Assembly (NCBI RefSeq): GCF_000802155.2
Contig: NZ_JQGJ02000011.1
Coordinates: 62,001-126,000 of the forward strand
Reading direction: 5' to 3'
Origin: Pseudomonas frederiksbergensis
Lineage (GTDB): Bacteria > Pseudomonadota > Gammaproteobacteria > Pseudomonadales > Pseudomonadaceae
Length of the DNA: 64,000 nucleotides
Shown here: positions 18,648 to 27,615 of the stretch, in pieces
How the letters are laid out: the number at the start of each line of letters is the position of its first letter
How positions within the stretch are numbered: the stretch's first letter is position 1
The notes under the pieces: model-generated
What the model was told of the DNA's origin: nothing
The model's database searches: none
Seen by the model: the letters and a program-made list of their open reading frames with translations, nothing else
Position numbers and translations under genes: made by a program

Positions 18648-18679
18648 GGCCGTTTTCCATGGAAAACGGCCTTTTTTGT
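18648..18679 (+). terminator. strong plus-strand intrinsic terminator
   Basis: GGCCGTTTTCC-AT-GGAAAACGGCC followed by TTTTTT: an 11-bp perfect stem. No annotated plus-strand gene ends here, so it must end an unrecognised short transcript from the 18490-18640 gap. Confidence 0.85.
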
Positions 18680-18696
18680 ATCTGCAAGAAGATCTT

Positions 18697-18726
18697 TCGT
18701 GGCGAGGGGATAAATCCCTCGCCACA
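18697..18726. repeat. REP palindrome
   Basis: CGTGGCGAGGGGATAAATCCCTCGCCACA: near-perfect inverted repeat of the GTGGCGAGGGA class, between the terminator at 18648 and the end of the FdhF-like gene. Confidence 0.8.
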
Positions 18727-18752
18727 GGGCTGTCACGATCCAACAGGCTGTA

Positions 18753-21101
18753 TCAGGCCGACTTGGCCATGATCAATCCATTCTCGCTCGCCGCTTCCAG
18801 ACGAATCGCCACGAACTTCGAGGTCGGGGTGTGGCTGCCGTCACCGGTGCTTTCCAGCGGCACCAACGGATTCACTTCCGGGTAGTAGGCGGCGGCTTGG
18901 CCGGCCGGGATGTCGAAGGCCAGCAGGGTAAACCCTTTGACCCGCCGCTCGCGTCCGTCGTCCCAAAGCGAGACGATATCGGCCTTCTGCCCGGGCTTGA
19001 AGCCCAGGCGGATGATGTCTGCTTCGTTGACGAACAATACGTCACGCTGGCCCTTCACTCCGCGATAGCGATCGTCGAGACCATAGATGGTGGTGTTGTA
19101 CTGGTCGTGGGAGCGCATGGATTGCAGGATCAGGTCCGGCAATTGGCCTGTGGCACGGGTACGTTCGTGGATCAGGTCGGTCGGCAACTGGTTGGGCTTG
19201 AAGTTGGCGCGGCCCGACGGTGTGTTCCAGCGACGGGCACCGGCACTGTTGCCCAGATAGAAGCCACCAGGGTTCTTGAGTTTCTCGTTGAAGTCCTTGA
19301 AGCCTGGGATGGTTTCGGCGATCAGGTCGCGGATGCGGCTGTAGTCGGCCACGAGCCAATTCCAATCCACTGGACGGCTGCCCAGCGTAGCGGCAGCGAT
19401 GCCGGCGATGATCCAGGGCTCGGAGCGCATCTGGTTCGACAGCGGCTGCAATTGGCCGTTGGAGGCGTGGACCATGCTGAACGAGTCTTCCACTGTCACG
19501 GCCTGGGAGCCTTCGGCTTGCAGGTCGATGTCGGTGCGACCCAGGCACGGCAGGATCAACGCATCCTTGCCGTGGGCCAAGTGGCTGCGGTTGAGCTTGG
19601 TGCTGATCTGTACGGTCAGATCGCAGTTGCGCAGGGCCTGGAAGGTCCGGTGGCTGTCCGGGGTCGCCTGGGCAAAGTTGCCACCCAGGGCGATGAACAC
19701 TTTTGCCCGACCTTCGGCCATGGCGTGGATTGCCTCGACCACGTTATGACCGTTTTCGCGCGGCACCTTGAACTGGAAACGCCGCTCCAGTGCATCGAGG
19801 AACGCAACGGGCGGACGCTCGTTGATGCCCATGGTCCGGTCGCCCTGCACGTTACTGTGCCCTCGCACCGGGCAGAGCCCCGCGCCTGGCTTGCCGATGT
19901 TGCCGCGCAGCATCATCAGGTTGGCGATTTCCTGGATGGTCGCGACGGAATGGCGGTGCTGGGTGATGCCCATCGCCCAGCACATGATCACGTTGCTGGC
20001 CTTGGCATACATGCGCGCGGCCTGCTCGATCTCGGCCAGGGTCAGGCCTGATTGCTGGGCGATCTGTTCCCATGGGGTGTCATCGACGACCGCCAGGTAC
20101 TCCAGGACGTTGGTGCTGTGTTCGTTGAGGAACCCATGGTCGAATACCGCGGGGCCACCACTGTTCTGCGCTTCACGCTCCCATTGCAGCAGGAACTTGG
20201 CCATGCCGCGCAGCACGGCCATGTCGCCGCCCAGGGCCGGGCGGAAGTACGCGGTGTTGGTGGGTTTATCACCGTTGGTGAGCATTTCCAGCGGGTGTTG
20301 TGGATGCTGGAAGCGCTCCAGCCCACGCTCTTTCAGCGGGTTGATGCAGACCACTTGGGCGCCACGCTTCACGGCTTCGCGCAGCGGTTCGAGCATCCGG
20401 GGATGGTTGGTGCCGGGGTTCTGGCCCCAGACGAAGATTGCGTCGGCGTGCTCGAAATCGTCAAAGGTTACCGTGCCTTTGCCCACGCCCACGCTCTGGG
20501 ACAGGGCCACGCCGCTGGCTTCATGGCACATGTTCGAACAGTCAGGGAAATTGTTGGTGCCATACGCGCGCACGAACAGTTGATACAGATAGGCCGCCTC
20601 GTTGCTCGCCCGGCCCGAGGTGTAGAACTCGGCCTGGTTCGGGTTGGACAGCCCCTGCAGATGTCTGCCGATCAAGGCAAATGCCGCATCCCAGCTGATG
20701 GGCTTGTAGCGGTCGGTCTGCGCGTCGTATTGCATCGGCTCCGTCAGGCGGCCCTGGTATTCCAGCCAGTAGTCACTTTGCTCCAGCAACGACGTCACGC
20801 TGTGCTTGGCAAAAAAAGCGGCGTCGACACGGCGTTTGGTCGCTTCCCAGTTCACCGCTTTCGCGCCGTTCTCACAGAACTTCACCATGCCGCTTTCCGG
20901 CGAGTCGCCCCAAGCGCAGCCGGGGCAGTCGAAGCCACCGTTCTGGTTGGTCTTGAGCATCATGCGAATGTTTTTCAGCGCGTTATCGCTGGTCAGCCAG
21001 GCCTGGGCGACGCTGATCAGCGCGCCCCAACCACCGGCCGGGCCCTTGTAGGGTTTGTAGCGCGGTGCGGGTTTCTGGTTGGCTTGTTGATAGTTGCTCA
21101 C
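18753..21101 (-). CDS. FdhF/YdeP-family molybdopterin oxidoreductase
   Basis: A 782-aa molybdopterin enzyme of the YdeP-type alpha-subunit group, related to formate dehydrogenase H. It has an N-terminal FDCPGCAWGD motif in place of a full 4Cys iron-sulfur loop, the SNMCHEASG segment at the active site, and the C-terminal molydopterin-dinucleotide-binding domain (LILQSMRSHDQYNTTIYG, then GQRDVLFVNEADI). No selenocysteine codon is needed. It starts with GTG overlapping the fdhD stop (GTGA), so it is coupled to fdhD, whose product inserts sulfur into the cofactor of such enzymes. The physiological substrate is uncertain; the E. coli relative is linked to acid resistance. Confidence 0.9.
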   Translation of the reverse strand: MSNYQQANQKPAPRYKPYKGPAGGWGALISVAQAWLTSDNALKNIRMMLKTNQNGGFDCPGCAWGDSPESGMVKFCENGAKAVNWEATKRRVDAAFFAKHSVTSLLEQSDYWLEYQGRLTEPMQYDAQTDRYKPISWDAAFALIGRHLQGLSNPNQAEFYTSGRASNEAAYLYQLFVRAYGTNNFPDCSNMCHEASGVALSQSVGVGKGTVTFDDFEHADAIFVWGQNPGTNHPRMLEPLREAVKRGAQVVCINPLKERGLERFQHPQHPLEMLTNGDKPTNTAYFRPALGGDMAVLRGMAKFLLQWEREAQNSGGPAVFDHGFLNEHSTNVLEYLAVVDDTPWEQIAQQSGLTLAEIEQAARMYAKASNVIMCWAMGITQHRHSVATIQEIANLMMLRGNIGKPGAGLCPVRGHSNVQGDRTMGINERPPVAFLDALERRFQFKVPRENGHNVVEAIHAMAEGRAKVFIALGGNFAQATPDSHRTFQALRNCDLTVQISTKLNRSHLAHGKDALILPCLGRTDIDLQAEGSQAVTVEDSFSMVHASNGQLQPLSNQMRSEPWIIAGIAAATLGSRPVDWNWLVADYSRIRDLIAETIPGFKDFNEKLKNPGGFYLGNSAGARRWNTPSGRANFKPNQLPTDLIHERTRATGQLPDLILQSMRSHDQYNTTIYGLDDRYRGVKGQRDVLFVNEADIIRLGFKPGQKADIVSLWDDGRERRVKGFTLLAFDIPAGQAAAYYPEVNPLVPLESTGDGSHTPTSKFVAIRLEAASENGLIMAKSA

Positions 21102-21943
21102 GCTTGTTTCTCCATCGCAGGGCTATAGACCCGCGGCGCACTTTTTTGCGGCAGGTGGATGAGGTTGAGGTTGTGTTGGCGGGCCCATTGGACGGCGAGG
21201 CCCGTGGGCGACGACAGGCTGACCAGGGTCTGGATGCCTGCACGCAGTACTTTCTGGATCAGTTCGAGGCTGCAACGGCTGGTGACGATCGCCAAGCCAC
21301 CGGCCACTGGGACCTGCTGCCGGATCAACGCGCCGATCAATTTATCGAGGGCGTTGTGTCGGCCTATGTCTTCGCGGCCCATCAGCAGCTCGCCCTGGGC
21401 GTTCATGAACAATGCCGCGTGGACGGCGCCACAGTGCTGGCCCAGGGGCTGGAACTGGCTGATGCGTTGGCGCAGGCCATCGAGCCATTGCGCTGGTGGC
21501 AGCGGTGCCCCCGGCAGCGCCTTGAGGTCGGGTAGCGCCTGTTCCACGGCTTCCACGCCACAAAGACCGCAACCACTGGTGCCGGCCATCTGGCGACGTT
21601 GTTGCTTGAGATTCCAGAAGGCGCGATTGGCGATGGTGACCTGGGCATAGTGGGCGGAACCGGCGCCGCTCAGTTGCAAGTCGTAGATATCCGCTGGGTC
21701 TTCGATGATGCCGCTGCCAAGGCTGAACCCGACGATGAAATCTTCTAGATCGGTTGGCGTAACCAGCATTACCGCTTGGCTGATGCCGTTATAGGCAATG
21801 GCCAACGCCACTTCCTCGGCCAGCGCGGCGCTGTCCGATTCGGAGTGGTCCAGGTTGCAATAGCGATAGCTCTGGCTGGCGGCTGGCGTGGAAGATTCCA
21901 CGTCAGGCGCAGGACAGACCGGAGGCTTGTCGTTCATGGGCAT
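21098..21943 (-). CDS. fdhD: FdhD sulfurtransferase
   Basis: FdhD (about 281 aa) passes sulfur from IscS to the molybdenum cofactor of formate dehydrogenase-type enzymes. The CxxC motif is seen as GTSGCGLCGVEAVEQ, followed by QHCGAVHAALFMN and the GREDIGRHNALDKLIG motif of the family. Two close ATGs (21943 and 21937) are plausible and the upstream ribosome site is weak; I use the first. The gene is coupled by a 4-bp overlap to the FdhF-like gene it should serve. A LysR gene sits 88 bp upstream on the same strand. Confidence 0.93.
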   Translation of the reverse strand: MPMNDKPPVCPAPDVESSTPAASQSYRYCNLDHSESDSAALAEEVALAIAYNGISQAVMLVTPTDLEDFIVGFSLGSGIIEDPADIYDLQLSGAGSAHYAQVTIANRAFWNLKQQRRQMAGTSGCGLCGVEAVEQALPDLKALPGAPLPPAQWLDGLRQRISQFQPLGQHCGAVHAALFMNAQGELLMGREDIGRHNALDKLIGALIRQQVPVAGGLAIVTSRCSLELIQKVLRAGIQTLVSLSSPTGLAVQWARQHNLNLIHLPQKSAPRVYSPAMEKQA

Positions 21944-22030
21944 CACTGAAAGTAGGAATAGTTCTAAGACTAAATGCGGCAATCTGCCACGTCTAATCGC
22001 TATTACTGATCTTTCAATAGATGACGTCGA

Positions 22031-22918
22031 TCAAGGAAAGGTTATTGATTTCTGGTAGAGGGCGAAGCACGCCTCCGCCAACGCCGATCGCGGAGCCCCT
22101 CGCCGCATGATCAGCCCAAGCGGAACCAGGGTTTGCGCGTTTTCGATGGGCTGGATACGCAACTCTTCGGTCAGGACCTTCAGTCCACTGTCCAACGGGA
22201 CCACTGCGCAGCACAATCCGCCATGAACAGCTTGCAACAATTGATGCACGGCGTCGGTTTGCAGCAACGGTTGAGGTGCCAGGCCGCGGCTGTGGAAGGC
22301 GTGATCGATGGATTGGCGAAAATGCATGCCGCTGGTGAGCATGCCCAAGGGCAGCTCGACCAGCGATTCCCACCTCAGCGGTTCTTCGCCAAAAAAGAAA
22401 AAACGCTGGTCGTACAGCAGGCCCATGCGGGTATGGCTGAACGGCAAGGCTTCGAAGCGCTCGTTATCCAGGCGCTCCAGGTAGGAAATTCCCAGGTCGA
22501 TGCGGTTGTTCGCCAGTTGTTCGAGGATGCGCTCGGAACTCAAGGACGACAATTCGAAACGCAGGCTGGGGTGTTCAGTGTGCAGGCGCTGCATCATCGT
22601 CAACGGGTCGAAATCCGACAACGGCACCACGCCCAGGCGCAGCGTACCGACCAGATTGCCCCGGCAGGCCGCCGCTTCGGCCTGGAGCCCGTCATAGGCC
22701 GCCAGCACCGTGCGTGCCCAAGCCAGCACCCGTTCACCCGGCGCGGTGAAACCCTCGAAACGCTGGCCGCGGTTGACCAGCGGCAAGCCCAGCTCTTCTT
22801 CGAGGCTGCGCAAGCGCATCGACAGGGTGGGTTGGGTGATGTGACAACGGGCGGCTGCCTGGCCGAAGTGGCGGGTTTCGTCGAGCGCGATGAGGAATTT
22901 CAGCTGCTTGATGTCCAT
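22031..22918 (-). CDS. LysR-family transcriptional regulator
   Basis: A 295-aa LysR regulator. The N-terminal winged helix-turn-helix (MDIKQLKFLIALDETRHFGQ, then CHITQPTLSMRLRSLEEELG) is followed by a type 2 periplasmic-binding-like effector domain. It precedes fdhD and the FdhF-like gene on the same strand, so it probably controls them, possibly along with the divergent lysM gene. The effector is unknown. Confidence 0.9.
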   Translation of the reverse strand: MDIKQLKFLIALDETRHFGQAAARCHITQPTLSMRLRSLEEELGLPLVNRGQRFEGFTAPGERVLAWARTVLAAYDGLQAEAAACRGNLVGTLRLGVVPLSDFDPLTMMQRLHTEHPSLRFELSSLSSERILEQLANNRIDLGISYLERLDNERFEALPFSHTRMGLLYDQRFFFFGEEPLRWESLVELPLGMLTSGMHFRQSIDHAFHSRGLAPQPLLQTDAVHQLLQAVHGGLCCAVVPLDSGLKVLTEELRIQPIENAQTLVPLGLIMRRGAPRSALAEACFALYQKSITFP

Positions 22919-23052
22919 CTTCGCTCCTGGATACGGGAAGATTGGATTCTAGCGCTTTGGACGTGGCGGGGTCATTGGTCGGTTGGGAGGCGGGCTCGGT
23001 GGGCTTGGTCTAGGCTTTGCGTCTGGACATTTGAACCCAGGGAGAGACAGCC

Positions 23053-23502
23053 ATGAGCCTTTTCAGTTTTTTAAAAGATGCCGGTGAAAAAATTCTTGAT
23101 GCGCTGACGCCCGATAAGGCTGAAGCCAACAGCGAGGCGCTGACCAAGCACGTACGAGATGCCCTGACAGGTATAGATACTTCCAAGATCCAGATAAAAG
23201 TCGAGGGTGAAAAAGTCATTGCCACCGGCGAAGCCGCGACGCAGGAGGAAAAGGAAAAAATCCTTTTGGCTCTGGGCAACGTTGCCGGCATCAGCGGCGT
23301 GGATGACCAGATCACGGTCACCGGGCCGATTGCTGCGGAGGCCAAGTTCGTCACCGTTGAGAAGGGCGACACCTTGAGTGCCATTTCCAAGCGGTTCTAT
23401 AAGGATCCAAACAAGTACAACAAGATTTTCGAAGCCAACAAGCCGATGCTCAAGCACCCAGACAAGATCTATCCGGGACAGGTGCTGCGTATCCCTGAAT
23501 AA
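23053..23502 (+). CDS. lysM: LysM/BON-domain protein, Kbp-like
   Basis: A 149-aa soluble protein with a BON domain (residues 35-90, EALTKHVRDAL to DQITVTG) and a C-terminal LysM domain (EKGDTLSAISKRFYKDPNKY to GQVLRIPE). This arrangement matches E. coli YgaU/Kbp, a potassium-binding protein. No signal peptide is present, despite the usual peptidoglycan association of LysM. GGGAGAGACA precedes the ATG. It ends just before a REP element and is divergent from the LysR gene. Confidence 0.9.
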   Translation: MSLFSFLKDAGEKILDALTPDKAEANSEALTKHVRDALTGIDTSKIQIKVEGEKVIATGEAATQEEKEKILLALGNVAGISGVDDQITVTGPIAAEAKFVTVEKGDTLSAISKRFYKDPNKYNKIFEANKPMLKHPDKIYPGQVLRIPE

Positions 23503-23513
23503 CCTGGCCCTCC

Positions 23514-23543
23514 TGTGGCGAGGAGATTTATCTCCTCGCCACA
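23514..23543. repeat. REP palindrome
   Basis: TGTGGCGAGGAGATTTATCTCCTCGCCACA: a perfect inverted repeat of the GTGGCGAGG class, between convergent lysM and the HAD phosphatase gene; it may act in transcription termination for both. Confidence 0.85.
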
Positions 23544-23553
23544 AAGGCATACC

Positions 23554-24216
23554 CTAAAGCCCTTCGATCAGCGCTCGATAATCCCCAACCGCCTCAAATT
23601 CCCCCGTGTCCTTCGGCCCCTTGCGGCTGTCCGGCTCGCTGACCGCCAGCAAGTGCGCGACGCCAAAATCCCGGGCGCTGCGCAATACCGGCAAGGTATC
23701 GTCAATGAACAGGCTGCGGGCGGGGTCGAAGTCCAGGTCGGCTTGCAAGGCATCCCAGAACTGCGGGCTCTCCTTGGGGAAACCGTAATCGTGAGAGCTG
23801 ATCAAACGTTCGAAATAGGGGGCGAGTTCGATACGCTCCAGCTTCAAGGACAGCGAGTCGCGATGGGCATTGGTGATCATCACGACGCGTTTGCCGGCCT
23901 GCTGGATCGCTGCCAGGAACGTATCGGCATCCGGGCGCAGGGCGATCAGGTGGGCGGTTTCCTGTTTCAACTCGCGCACCGGCAACTTCAGCTCGGCACT
24001 CCAGAAGTCCAGGCAATACCATTGCAGCTGGCCGGCGTTGCGCTCGAACAGCGGCTGCAGTTCCATCTCGGCCATTGCGCGGCTGACGCCATGGAGTTCG
24101 GCATAGCGCTGGGGCAGGTGCTCCATCCAGAAATGGTTGTCGTAGTGCAGGTCCAACAGGGTGCCGTCCATGTCCAGCAGGACTGTGTCGATCTCATGCC
24201 AAGGCAACAAGGCCAT
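23554..24216 (-). CDS. HAD-family nucleotidase, YrfG-like
   Basis: A 220-aa HAD-superfamily phosphatase resembling the GMP/IMP nucleotidase YrfG. Motif I is DTVLLDMDGTLLDL (nucleophile Asp), motif II is VVMITNAH, motif III has GFPKESPQFW and motif IV is SLFIDDTLPVL. I start at the ATG at 24216 (MALLPWHEIDTV), preceded by CTGGAG; the frame is open further upstream, but there it would run through the divergent nudE region. The substrate assignment follows family resemblance. Confidence 0.88.
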   Translation of the reverse strand: MALLPWHEIDTVLLDMDGTLLDLHYDNHFWMEHLPQRYAELHGVSRAMAEMELQPLFERNAGQLQWYCLDFWSAELKLPVRELKQETAHLIALRPDADTFLAAIQQAGKRVVMITNAHRDSLSLKLERIELAPYFERLISSHDYGFPKESPQFWDALQADLDFDPARSLFIDDTLPVLRSARDFGVAHLLAVSEPDSRKGPKDTGEFEAVGDYRALIEGL

Positions 24217-24304
24217 AAAACTTCTCCAGCGGTAATCGAATATCCGACACAAACAATCAGAATAGGCCGGGTATAGTAGCCCGCTATCGCCCAGGGAGCC
24301 GTTT

Positions 24305-24871
24305 ATGCGCCAGAAACCCACCATACTCGACCGACGGATCGTCGCCACCAGCCGGCTGTTTTGCGTGGAGGAAATGAAACTGCGTTTTTCCAATGGCGTG
24401 GAGCGCACATACGAGCGTCTGGCAGCCAAGAGCCCTGGATACGGTGCGGTGATGATCGTGGCGATGCTTGATGCCGACCATGCCGTGCTGGTTGAGGAGT
24501 ATTGCGGCGGCACCGAGGCTTACGAGTGGTCATTGCCCAAGGGCTTGATCGAGCCGGGTGAAGATGTGCTGGCGGCGGCCGAGCGGGAGCTCAAGGAGGA
24601 GGCCGGTCTGGGCGCACGACAACTGGAGCACCTGACCGAATTATCGTTGTCGCCTGGCTACATGAGCCAAAAGATCCAAGTGGTACTGGCGACCGATTTA
24701 TATGAAGAGCGGCTGGAGGGCGATGAGCCCGAGCCGATGAGGGTGGACAAGATCAACCTGGGCGAACTCTCGGCCCTTGCGCAGAATCCGCAATTCACCG
24801 AGGGCCGAGCGCTGGCGGCGTTGTACCTGGCTCGCGACCTGCTGACCCAGCGAGGAGCCTATCTGCCATGA
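24305..24871 (+). CDS. nudE: ADP compounds hydrolase NudE
   Basis: A 188-aa Nudix hydrolase acting on ADP-linked compounds such as ADP-ribose and NADH. The Nudix box is complete (GLIEPGEDVLAAAERELKEE, then AGL), followed by the family segment LSPGYMSQKIQVVLA. The gene overlaps cysQ by 4 bp (ATGA), so the two are coupled, both salvaging nucleotide by-products. It is divergent from the YrfG-like gene. Confidence 0.92.
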   Translation: MRQKPTILDRRIVATSRLFCVEEMKLRFSNGVERTYERLAAKSPGYGAVMIVAMLDADHAVLVEEYCGGTEAYEWSLPKGLIEPGEDVLAAAERELKEEAGLGARQLEHLTELSLSPGYMSQKIQVVLATDLYEERLEGDEPEPMRVDKINLGELSALAQNPQFTEGRALAALYLARDLLTQRGAYLP

Positions 24872-25695
24872 ATTTTTCCCATCCCCTGATGGCCCCGGTG
24901 ATCGAGTTGGCGCTCAAGGCCGGGGCGGCAATCCTGCCGTTCTGGCGCGCCAACGTGGAAGTCGTGCACAAGGCTGACGAATCACCGGTGACCGCCGCCG
25001 ACATGGCCGCTCACGACGTCATCGTGGCTGGGCTGACCGCCCTGGCGCCAGATATCCCGATCCTCTCCGAAGAAGACGCGAATATCGCGCAAGGCGTCCG
25101 GGCGACTTGGAAGCGCTGGTGGCTGGTGGACCCGCTGGATGGAACCAAGGAATTCATCTCCGGCAGTGAAGAGTTCACCGTCAATATTGCCTTGATCGAA
25201 GACGGTCGGGTGGTGTTCGGCGTAGTCTCGATGCCCACCAATGGCCGCTTCTATGTCGGCGGCACGGGCCTGGGCGCCTGGCGCGGCGACCGGAACGCCG
25301 AGCCTTTGCCCATCGCGGTGCGTAACGAATTGGCGCCTGGGGAGGCGTTTACCGTGGTCGCCAGTCGGCGCCACACCAGCCCGGAGCAGGAGCGCCTGTT
25401 GGCCGGCTTGAGCGAGAGCCTTGGCGCCTTGCAACTGACCAACATCGGCAGCTCGCTGAAGTTCTGCCTTTTGGCTGAAGGCGCTGCCGATTGCTATCCA
25501 CGGCTGGCGCCGACGTCTCAATGGGACACTGCCGCCGCCCAAGGTGTGTTGGAAGGCGCGGGTGGCGAAGTACTGGACTTGAGCGGCGAACCGTTCTGCT
25601 ATCCGCCGCGGGAGTCGCTGTTGAATGCGTCGTTCCTGGCTTTGCCGGCGAAGGCTGCATGGCGTGGGAAATTGTTGGAGCTTGCTCGCACCTAG
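24868..25695 (+). CDS. cysQ: 3'(2'),5'-bisphosphate nucleotidase CysQ
   Basis: A 275-aa inositol-monophosphatase-fold enzyme that hydrolyses 3'-phosphoadenosine 5'-phosphate from sulfate assimilation. The metal-binding motif WWLVDPLDGTKEFISG (about residues 84-99) and the upstream ILSEEDAN are present, with WDTAAAQGVLEGAGG near the C-terminus. It is coupled to nudE by an ATGA overlap. Confidence 0.93.
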   Translation: MNFSHPLMAPVIELALKAGAAILPFWRANVEVVHKADESPVTAADMAAHDVIVAGLTALAPDIPILSEEDANIAQGVRATWKRWWLVDPLDGTKEFISGSEEFTVNIALIEDGRVVFGVVSMPTNGRFYVGGTGLGAWRGDRNAEPLPIAVRNELAPGEAFTVVASRRHTSPEQERLLAGLSESLGALQLTNIGSSLKFCLLAEGAADCYPRLAPTSQWDTAAAQGVLEGAGGEVLDLSGEPFCYPPRESLLNASFLALPAKAAWRGKLLELART

Positions 25696-25735
25696 GATCG
25701 GATACCCATTGTGGCAAGGGGACCCGGCTACCTGC

Positions 25736-26191
25736 TCAGCGATGCAAGACGTACTGCCCTTCGAATTGCACCGCCACGTCCTCGCTGTCCACGTTCAGCA
25801 CCTGCGTTTGTAATGCCAGCCGCGCCCGTCCGTACCGCCGGTAAGTGGCCAGGAAACGCTTCCAGGTTTTTTCATCAGGCGCGTCACACACGACGGTTGC
25901 GTCGCGGGTTACAGGTAGCGGATAGCTGATCTGTCCCTCCTGGATCACGATGTGCCCGTCCTCGATTCCTTCCTCGCGCAAGGCCAGGTGCAGCCAGCCC
26001 CAGCCGCCGAGTACAGCACCGCAATACAGACTACCGCCGAACATGGTGCTCTTGTGATTCACATTGGCCTCGAGCGGCAGGAACAGACGCAGCCGTCGGG
26101 CTTGCCAGTCGAGCACTTGCAGGCCCATGTCGTGGGTCAACGGAATATCCCGGTGCAGGATCGTTTCCAGATAAAGGCTATCGCTGTTCAT
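25736..26191 (-). CDS. YiiD-type thioesterase-domain protein
   Basis: A 151-residue hotdog protein like the C-terminal thioesterase domain of YiiD (PF09500 type). The characteristic stretch ANVNHKSTMFGGSLYCGAVL lies at residues 45-64. The start is the ATG at 26191 (MNSDSLYLETILHRDI), preceded by AGAGGG; a longer frame exists but has no ribosome site. The substrate is unknown. It is convergent with cysQ. Confidence 0.82.
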   Translation of the reverse strand: MNSDSLYLETILHRDIPLTHDMGLQVLDWQARRLRLFLPLEANVNHKSTMFGGSLYCGAVLGGWGWLHLALREEGIEDGHIVIQEGQISYPLPVTRDATVVCDAPDEKTWKRFLATYRRYGRARLALQTQVLNVDSEDVAVQFEGQYVLHR

Positions 26192-26223
26192 GCGGGCCCT
26201 CTTCAAAAGTAGGATGGCAAGGC

Positions 26224-27615
26224 TCAATCGGCGTCATCGGCCTGGCCTTGGCTATGGTCGCCGAAGGCCAGCCCATGCTTGCGCAGTTTGTCGTGCAACG
26301 TCTTGCGCGGCACACCGAGGGCTTCGGCCAGGCTGCGCACTGAACTGTGGGGGCGGGCCAGCTCTGCGGCGATCAGGGTTTTTTCGAAGTTCTCCACCTG
26401 CTCGCTCAAACCGCCGCTGACCCCCTCCACCGGGGCGCCGGGATGACCCTCCGGTGTGTTGTTATCCAGGGCCAGTTCCAGGCCCAGGGCGAAACGCTCG
26501 GCGGCGTTCTGCAACTCGCGCACGTTGCCCGGCCAGCCATGGCGCAACAACAGCGCCCGGTGGGCCGGAAGCAATTCGTGGCGCGGCAGGCCATGGCGGG
26601 CGCTGGCCTCATCGGCGAAATGCTGGAACAGCACCAGCACATCCTCACCTCGTTCGCGCAACGGCGGTATGCGCAGCGGCGCGACGTTCAGGCGGTAATA
26701 GAGGTCGGCGCGAAAACGCCCTTGATCGGCGGCCTGGCGCAGGTCTTCCTTGGTCGCGGCAATGATGCGGATGTCCAGCGGGATCTGTTGATTGCCACCC
26801 AATCGTTCCACCACGCGCTCTTGCAGCAGGCGAAGCAACTTGACCTGTACGTCCAGGCTCATGCTTTCGATTTCATCGAGAAACAACGTGCCGCCATTGG
26901 CGAATTCAAATTTGCCGATACGGCGTTTCTGCGCGCCAGTGAAGGCGCCGGGTTCGTGGCCGAACAGTTCGCTTTCCACCACGGACTCCGCCAACGCGCC
27001 GGCGTTGATGGCCACGAACGGCCCGTTGCGCCGGCTCGACAAGTCGTGCAGCGCGCGGGCGACCACTTCCTTGCCAGCGCCGGTTTCACCCAGGATCAGC
27101 ACATCGGCGCGGGTCGCTGCCAAGGCCCCGATCTGCTCGCGCAGGCGCAGCATGGGTGATGATTGCCCGACCAATCGGGCGCTGAGTTCATGGCGGTCAC
27201 TGAGGGCCAGGCGCAGGCTGCGGTTGTCCAGGACCAGGCGGCGCAAGGCCAAGGCCCGGCGTACGCTGTCGAGCAGATGGTCGCTGGCGAAGGGTTTTTC
27301 GAGAAAGTCATAGGCTCCGGCGCGCATGGCCTGTACGGCCAGCGGCACGTCGCCGTGACCGGTGATCAGCAGCACCGGCAGCTCCGGGTCCTGGGCGTGC
27401 AGTTGGCCCAGCAGTTCCAGGCCGTCCATGCCGGGCATGCGGATATCGCTGACCACGACGCCCGGCCAGTCGCGAGGCAACTGCCCGGCCAGACCGTTGG
27501 CCTCGCCCAGCGGCAGTATTTTCAGTCCGGCCAGGTCGAGGGTCTGGCTGAGGGCCTGGCGCAGATGGGGGTCGTCGTCGATCAACACCACCTCAATCTG
27601 GTTGTCGATGGTCAT
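26224..27615 (-). CDS. dctD: sigma-54-dependent response regulator DctD
   Basis: A 463-aa NtrC-class regulator. The receiver domain has the phosphoacceptor Asp in VVVSDIRMPGMDGLE. The AAA+ domain has Walker A GETGAGKEVVARAL, the sigma-54 contact loop GAFTGA, and Walker B TLFLDEIESM. The C-terminal Fis-type helix-turn-helix reads SLAEALGVPRKTLHDKLRKHG. The family activates C4-dicarboxylate uptake genes from sigma-54 promoters. It overlaps the kinase gene by 4 bp (ATGA). No transporter gene lies beside it in this window. Confidence 0.92.
   Translation of the reverse strand: MTIDNQIEVVLIDDDPHLRQALSQTLDLAGLKILPLGEANGLAGQLPRDWPGVVVSDIRMPGMDGLELLGQLHAQDPELPVLLITGHGDVPLAVQAMRAGAYDFLEKPFASDHLLDSVRRALALRRLVLDNRSLRLALSDRHELSARLVGQSSPMLRLREQIGALAATRADVLILGETGAGKEVVARALHDLSSRRNGPFVAINAGALAESVVESELFGHEPGAFTGAQKRRIGKFEFANGGTLFLDEIESMSLDVQVKLLRLLQERVVERLGGNQQIPLDIRIIAATKEDLRQAADQGRFRADLYYRLNVAPLRIPPLRERGEDVLVLFQHFADEASARHGLPRHELLPAHRALLLRHGWPGNVRELQNAAERFALGLELALDNNTPEGHPGAPVEGVSGGLSEQVENFEKTLIAAELARPHSSVRSLAEALGVPRKTLHDKLRKHGLAFGDHSQGQADDAD

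Noticed and set aside
23554..24513. A longer start for the HAD phosphatase
   Set aside because: The 99 extra residues lie opposite nudE, have no family resemblance, and the ATG at 24216 has a ribosome site.
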